Source: a bacterium (GTDB taxonomy: Bacteria > Zhuqueibacterota > Zhuqueibacteria > Oleimicrobiales > Geothermoviventaceae). Taken from it: DNA of 64,000 nt. The DNA is taken from contig JAPWUV010000007.1 of assembly GCA_028275345.1 (NCBI GenBank), forward strand, positions 124,001-188,000. The letters run 5' to 3'. Each line of letters begins with the position of its first letter. Position 1 is the first letter of the stretch. The notes beneath the pieces were generated by a model. The model did not search any database. It saw only the letters and a list, made by a program, of their open reading frames with translations, and was not told where the DNA came from. Of this stretch, positions 61,026-64,000 are shown piece by piece. A program made the translations under genes and the position numbers.

Positions 61026-62408
61026 TCACCCCACCAGGAATTCCCCTTCCGGGTACTGGAAGTGCTCCGCTTCCGCCGTTTGGACGGTCAAAGCCAGCGT
61101 CGCAGGGCCGATTCGGCCAACGAACATGGTGAACACGAGAATGAGCTTTCCGACCGTGCTGAGTCCGGCTGTGACCCCGGTCGAGAGTCCGACGGTGCCG
61201 AAGGCCGACACGGCTTCGAACAGGTAGCGAAGGAAATCGGCGTGCTGCGGTTCGTGGGCCCAACCCTCGCTGACCAGGAGGGCCGTTGTGCTGAGCGAGA
61301 CCAATCCCAGCGACAGGAAAAACACCACCAACGCCTTATTCAGGATCCGGTTCGGGATGCGGCGGTTCATCACGACGACGTCGCGGCGGCCATACAGGCG
61401 ATCGCGAACCAGAAGCAGGACTGTGGCAAAGGTGGTCGTCTTCACCCCGCCGCCGCACGATCCCGGAGAGGCGCCCACAAACATCAGGGCAAGCAGCACG
61501 AACAGCGAGGCATTGGACATTGCCCCAATCTCTACGGTATTGAACCCAGCCGTGCGGGCGGTCACCGACTGGAAGAAGGCGGCCAACACCTTCCCTGGCC
61601 AGGAGAGTGGGGCGAGAGTGGCATGCCAGTCGAAGAGCAAGAGCAGGGCCATCCCGCCGAGGATGAGCGCTGCCGTGCTGCGGAGGACCAGCCGACTGTG
61701 GAGGCTCAGTCGGGAGGGTGTCTTCCGACTCCGAGAGCCGGAGATGTCGTAGACGACCAGGAATCCGATCCCCCCGAGGATGATGATCGCCGCAACCGTG
61801 AGATTGACGACAGGATCCTCAACAAACCCCTTCAGGCTGTTCGAGAACAGGGAGAAGCCGGCGTTGCAGAAAGCACTGACGGCATGGAAACCGGCCAGCC
61901 ACAATCCTCGCCCCACGCCGAACTCTGGGGCGAACCTGGCCCAGAGGATCAACGTGCCAATCGCTTCGGTGCCGAGCGTGAAGCCGACAGCGGCGCGCAA
62001 GAGCCGGCCGGGACCAGATAGTGGGCCCGAGATCGTCTCTTCCAAGAGTTCCCGACCTCGGATCGAGACCCTTCCCGCCACCAGATACGCGAAGAAGGTG
62101 GTCAGAGTCATGATCCCCAGCCCGCCGGCTTGCAACAGGACGAGCACCACCGCTTGGCCGAAGGGGGTGAGCCGGGTGGCGGTGTCCACGACGGTGAGGC
62201 CGGTGACGCACACCGCGGAGGTCGCGGTGAAGAGGGCGTCCACCGGACGGAGCGGATCTCCCGTGCTGGAGGCGGGTAGGAGAAGCAGCGCTGTCCCGAT
62301 CAGAATCGCAACGGCGAAACTGCCAGCGAGAAGTCGTGCCGCCTCTACGGAGCTTGGCTCCGTACGCCTCCTGTGGCGAAAAAGCTGCAGGCCCTTCTTC
62401 TGTTCCAT
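61026..62408 (-). CDS. ktrB: KtrB/TrkH-type potassium channel subunit
   Basis: Inner-membrane ion-translocating subunit of 460 residues, with four M1-P-M2 repeats. Each filter region is visible: TSAVCVTGLT, SAFCNAGFSL, TARTAGFNTV and SAFGTVGLST. The cytoplasmic start MEQKKGLQLFRHRRRT precedes the first helix. ATG 62408 is the natural start; the in-frame extension to 62600 is non-homologous. It works with KtrA, encoded next, for potassium uptake driven by sodium or the membrane potential. Confidence 0.95.
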   Translation of the reverse strand: MEQKKGLQLFRHRRRTEPSSVEAARLLAGSFAVAILIGTALLLLPASSTGDPLRPVDALFTATSAVCVTGLTVVDTATRLTPFGQAVVLVLLQAGGLGIMTLTTFFAYLVAGRVSIRGRELLEETISGPLSGPGRLLRAAVGFTLGTEAIGTLILWARFAPEFGVGRGLWLAGFHAVSAFCNAGFSLFSNSLKGFVEDPVVNLTVAAIIILGGIGFLVVYDISGSRSRKTPSRLSLHSRLVLRSTAALILGGMALLLLFDWHATLAPLSWPGKVLAAFFQSVTARTAGFNTVEIGAMSNASLFVLLALMFVGASPGSCGGGVKTTTFATVLLLVRDRLYGRRDVVVMNRRIPNRILNKALVVFFLSLGLVSLSTTALLVSEGWAHEPQHADFLRYLFEAVSAFGTVGLSTGVTAGLSTVGKLILVFTMFVGRIGPATLALTVQTAEAEHFQYPEGEFLVG

Positions 62409-62455
62409 CCTCGCAGAATCCAAACGGTCCCGTTCGATTGCTGCACGACGCCGCA

Positions 62456-62485
62456 AATGTACAGAACTCCGGTTGCCATCTCCAA
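62456..62485 (-). promoter_or_regulatory. Weak promoter candidate for ktrB
   Basis: On the minus strand TTGGAG, 18 bases, then TACATT, about 50 bases before the ktrB start. Only a moderate match. Confidence 0.3.
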
Positions 62486-62503
62486 GGGAATCCTGCACAG
62501 AAC

Positions 62504-62815
62504 CTACGGCGCCGGAGACGGGGCAGCGACGCGGGGCGAATTCGTTTCGTCTCCGACCGGCAGCTCGGCCGGGGTGAGTTTGAGCGGGGTTGCCCGACAC
62601 AGGCCCACGAGCTCGGGCTGTTCGAGCCTTGCGGGATCCCCAAACAACCCAGCGAGGCTTGGGTGAAAGTCGCCGTAGCGGGGACCCCAGTCAACTGCGC
62701 AGGGCTTACGTAGTTCTTCCGATTAGACCCCCCGCTCGGACATGCCCGGATCAAGTGGGTCGAGCCGAGGGCCAAAGACGCCGCCGCCATCGCAGTGGTC
62801 GAAGGAGAGCCCCCG
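62504..62815 (-). pseudogene. Possible decayed coding sequence upstream of ktrB
   Basis: On the minus strand one frame reads through protein-like sequence, for example VDWGPRYGDFHPSLAGLFGD, with balanced acidic, aromatic and basic residues. It is interrupted by an in-frame TAA at 62723-62725 and bounded upstream by TAG and TGA. No start codon with a ribosome-binding site is present. It may be a pseudogene fragment or chance; the sequence is not recognised. Confidence 0.25.
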
Positions 62816-63039
62816 CTACTCCCATCACTCGTGGCGCAGCAGCCATTCCCTCCATTCGCCCCGGGTTGGTACCGGGCTACCTGGACATGCTCGAGCGGCA
62901 AAACGAATCGTTCGCGGAAAACGGCCCTCGCGGGTCGCGGTTATGCTCCAGGTCTTGACGAAAACTTCATCTCAACCGCGCCCCTTCCGGACCGATCCAT
63001 CGGGGTGGAGGTACGGATGCCCAAGTTCGAAGGTTGGCG

Positions 63040-63624
63040 ATGCGCAAGATTGCCTTGTTGCTAACATTTCTCGCTTCGGGAGCGTGCGAGGCCGGAGGGA
63101 ACGGCCTTGGCTACCTTGCTCCACACTACAATTTTTCCTCCCATGCGGTGCTGGTGCGGGAGGACGTGCTCGCCACAGGAGCCACCCTCGTGATCGTGGG
63201 CGGGGAAGAACCCTACCTCAATGGCTTCTTCGTGCCCAGCTGCCGGATGACGATCCACGGGAAGGAGGTCGTACTTCGCAATGTCATCTTCATCAATCTC
63301 GACGTGATCGGAAAGAGTCGAGGCTCGCCGGACCAGGTACTTCTTCACGAGCTTGAGCACTACCGCCAGTACCGGCGATGCGCCAGTGCGGAGGAGTACT
63401 TCGCGGAATGGCGCAGGCAGCAGGCTCTACCCTATTGGGAGCGTCCCTGGGAGAAGGAAGCGCACGCCGCGGAGACCAGGGATACGGGTCTGATCTGGAT
63501 CCAGGGAAAGCAGTCTTCCACCCCCGTCGCCATTCGGTTCGATTTTACCGAGGGAGGCCTCGCGAGCCACATGGCGACAAGCGGTCCGACCGGCCAGCTC
63601 TCCGGATTCCCCCCAGGGGAGTAG
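63040..63624 (+). CDS. Small exported protein with HExxH metallopeptidase-like motif
   Basis: A 194-residue protein with a short signal peptide (MRKIALLLTFLASGACEAGG, possibly a lipoprotein at SGAC). Residues 101-110 read LLHELEHYRQ, a zinc-metallopeptidase HExxH motif (H103, E104, H107), and E140 in PWEKEAHAAE could be the third ligand. The pattern resembles the minimal HExxH proteins found near secreted or surface loci, but no named family is recognised. AAGG lies just upstream of ATG 63040. After about residue 150 the sequence becomes less regular, so the C-terminus may be affected by drift. Confidence 0.65.
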   Translation: MRKIALLLTFLASGACEAGGNGLGYLAPHYNFSSHAVLVREDVLATGATLVIVGGEEPYLNGFFVPSCRMTIHGKEVVLRNVIFINLDVIGKSRGSPDQVLLHELEHYRQYRRCASAEEYFAEWRRQQALPYWERPWEKEAHAAETRDTGLIWIQGKQSSTPVAIRFDFTEGGLASHMATSGPTGQLSGFPPGE

Positions 63625-63722
63625 CCCCACCGGCCATCCCCTCGCCGAGAGGCTCCTGCCTGATGCCGCCCTCGCGGAGGAGCGCATCCGCGCAATGGTT
63701 TCGCCCTGCCGAAGCATCGGCT

Positions 63723-63740
63723 TTCGCCGTTAACGGCGAA
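63723..63740. repeat. Perfect 18-base palindrome
   Basis: TTCGCCGTTAACGGCGAA reads the same on both strands and lies outside any supported gene, ~100 bases after the HExxH gene. It could be a regulator-binding site or a transcript-end structure. Confidence 0.5.
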
Positions 63741-63805
63741 GGGGCGTGTCCCCTGATTCCCGGTGGATTCCCAGCCAGGAAGAGCATCCGAGCCCGGGCT
63801 GCAGA

Positions 63806-63973
63806 TCACTGCACAGGCAAATCCACCTCGAGGAATCGATCCCCGACGGCCGCGCCTCGCAGGATCCCGGCGGGAGCCGTGGCAGGGGCCTTGGGATCGC
63901 GCGGGGGCCTGCGGGTCACCTGTAGGAAATCCGGCGCGCTCAGTAGGCCGGGAAGGTGAGCTCGCTCCCCCAT
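63806..63973 (-). CDS. Small open frame of unknown status at the right edge
   Basis: A 55-codon frame with high GC at third positions; it ends ILRGAAVGDRFLEVDLPVQ, which looks protein-like. An in-frame TGA lies four codons upstream of its ATG, so it does not simply continue past the window edge. It may be a short gene, the 3' end of a frameshifted gene, or chance. Not recognised. Confidence 0.25.
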   Translation of the reverse strand: MGERAHLPGLLSAPDFLQVTRRPPRDPKAPATAPAGILRGAAVGDRFLEVDLPVQ

Positions 63974-64000
63974 CGGACGGGCTCAGCCGGGCGAAGGCGA

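Larger units (their letters stand above)
62409..63039. other. Divergent intergenic region with a possible decayed gene
   Basis: 631 bases between ktrB (minus) and the HExxH gene (plus). It holds a possible ktrB promoter at 62456-62485 and the degraded-looking minus-strand frame at 62504-62815. Confidence 0.4.
63625..64000. other. Right-end region
   Basis: Contains the perfect 18-base palindrome at 63723-63740 and a 55-codon minus-strand open frame (63806-63973). Nothing else can be supported before the window ends. Confidence 0.4.

Noticed and set aside
1-64000. CRISPR arrays, insertion sequences or prophage
   Set aside because: No regularly spaced repeats, transposase, integrase or phage structural gene was seen on either strand.

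Overview
The window is GC-rich bacterial chromosome with tightly packed genes and no rRNA, confident tRNA, CRISPR array, transposase or phage gene. The organism looks Gram-negative: there is an ADP-heptose-type (GT9) glycosyltransferase, two paralogous outer-membrane beta-barrels, many lipoprotein signal peptides and a monofunctional peptidoglycan transglycosylase. Two large secreted proteins end in FlgD-Ig/type-IX-like C-terminal tails. Together these suggest a deep member of the FCB superphylum (Calditrichota/KSB1/Ignavibacteria-like). That placement is inference; no marker gene here fixes the phylum.

Layout. 1-11933: the 3' part of ftsH, then five co-directional signalling genes (XRE-HTH/REC regulator, two giant PAS/GAF sensor kinases, a REC protein with a histidine-kinase dimerisation helix but no ATPase, and a REC-histidine kinase), preceded by a sigma-54-like promoter. 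12199-18987: a periplasmic Sm-like/TM protein, a BtrH-like protein, a GT4 glycosyltransferase fused to a helical carbohydrate-enzyme-like domain, and thiI. 19041-34784: a carbohydrate-use region with an Asp-box sialidase-like protein, a Tat-exported sugar isomerase-like protein, lipoprotein or secreted GH3, GH97 and GH2 enzymes (two with PA14 domains), aldose 1-epimerase, aldo/keto reductase, MtgA and a sodium:solute symporter. No SusC/SusD pair is present. 34894-39790 (minus): a molybdenum-cofactor operon, moaA - MOT1-type molybdate transporter - moaC/moaB fusion - moeA - MOSC. It has a good sigma-70 promoter, a palindrome over the -35 box and a leader resembling the Moco riboswitch.

39989-44298 (minus): two paralogous beta-barrel proteins around a PF09818-type ABC ATPase, with a strong intrinsic terminator. 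44760-51199 (minus): a lipoprotein serpin and two large secreted proteins; one has three copies of a CX2C-X27-HX3H module that I do not recognise. 51928-53997 (minus): an HD-GYP phosphodiesterase and a single-domain response regulator. 54576-58805: an overlapping operon of tsaC, a low-molecular-weight phosphatase, a GT9 transferase, a DUF3108 protein, queF and queC. 59104-62408 (minus): a Yip1-family protein, then ktrB-ktrA-msrC (potassium uptake plus free methionine-R-sulfoxide reductase). 63040-63624: a small exported HExxH protein.

The strongest candidates for something new are the triple CX2C-X27-HX3H secreted protein (46193-48322) and the riboswitch/palindrome-controlled Moco operon with an embedded MOT1 transporter. 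The multi-sensor phosphorelay at 1972-11933, with its orphan DHp protein and a cysteine-patterned sensor kinase, comes next. Start codons were chosen from ribosome-binding sites and domain boundaries, so many differ from the longest possible reading frame.
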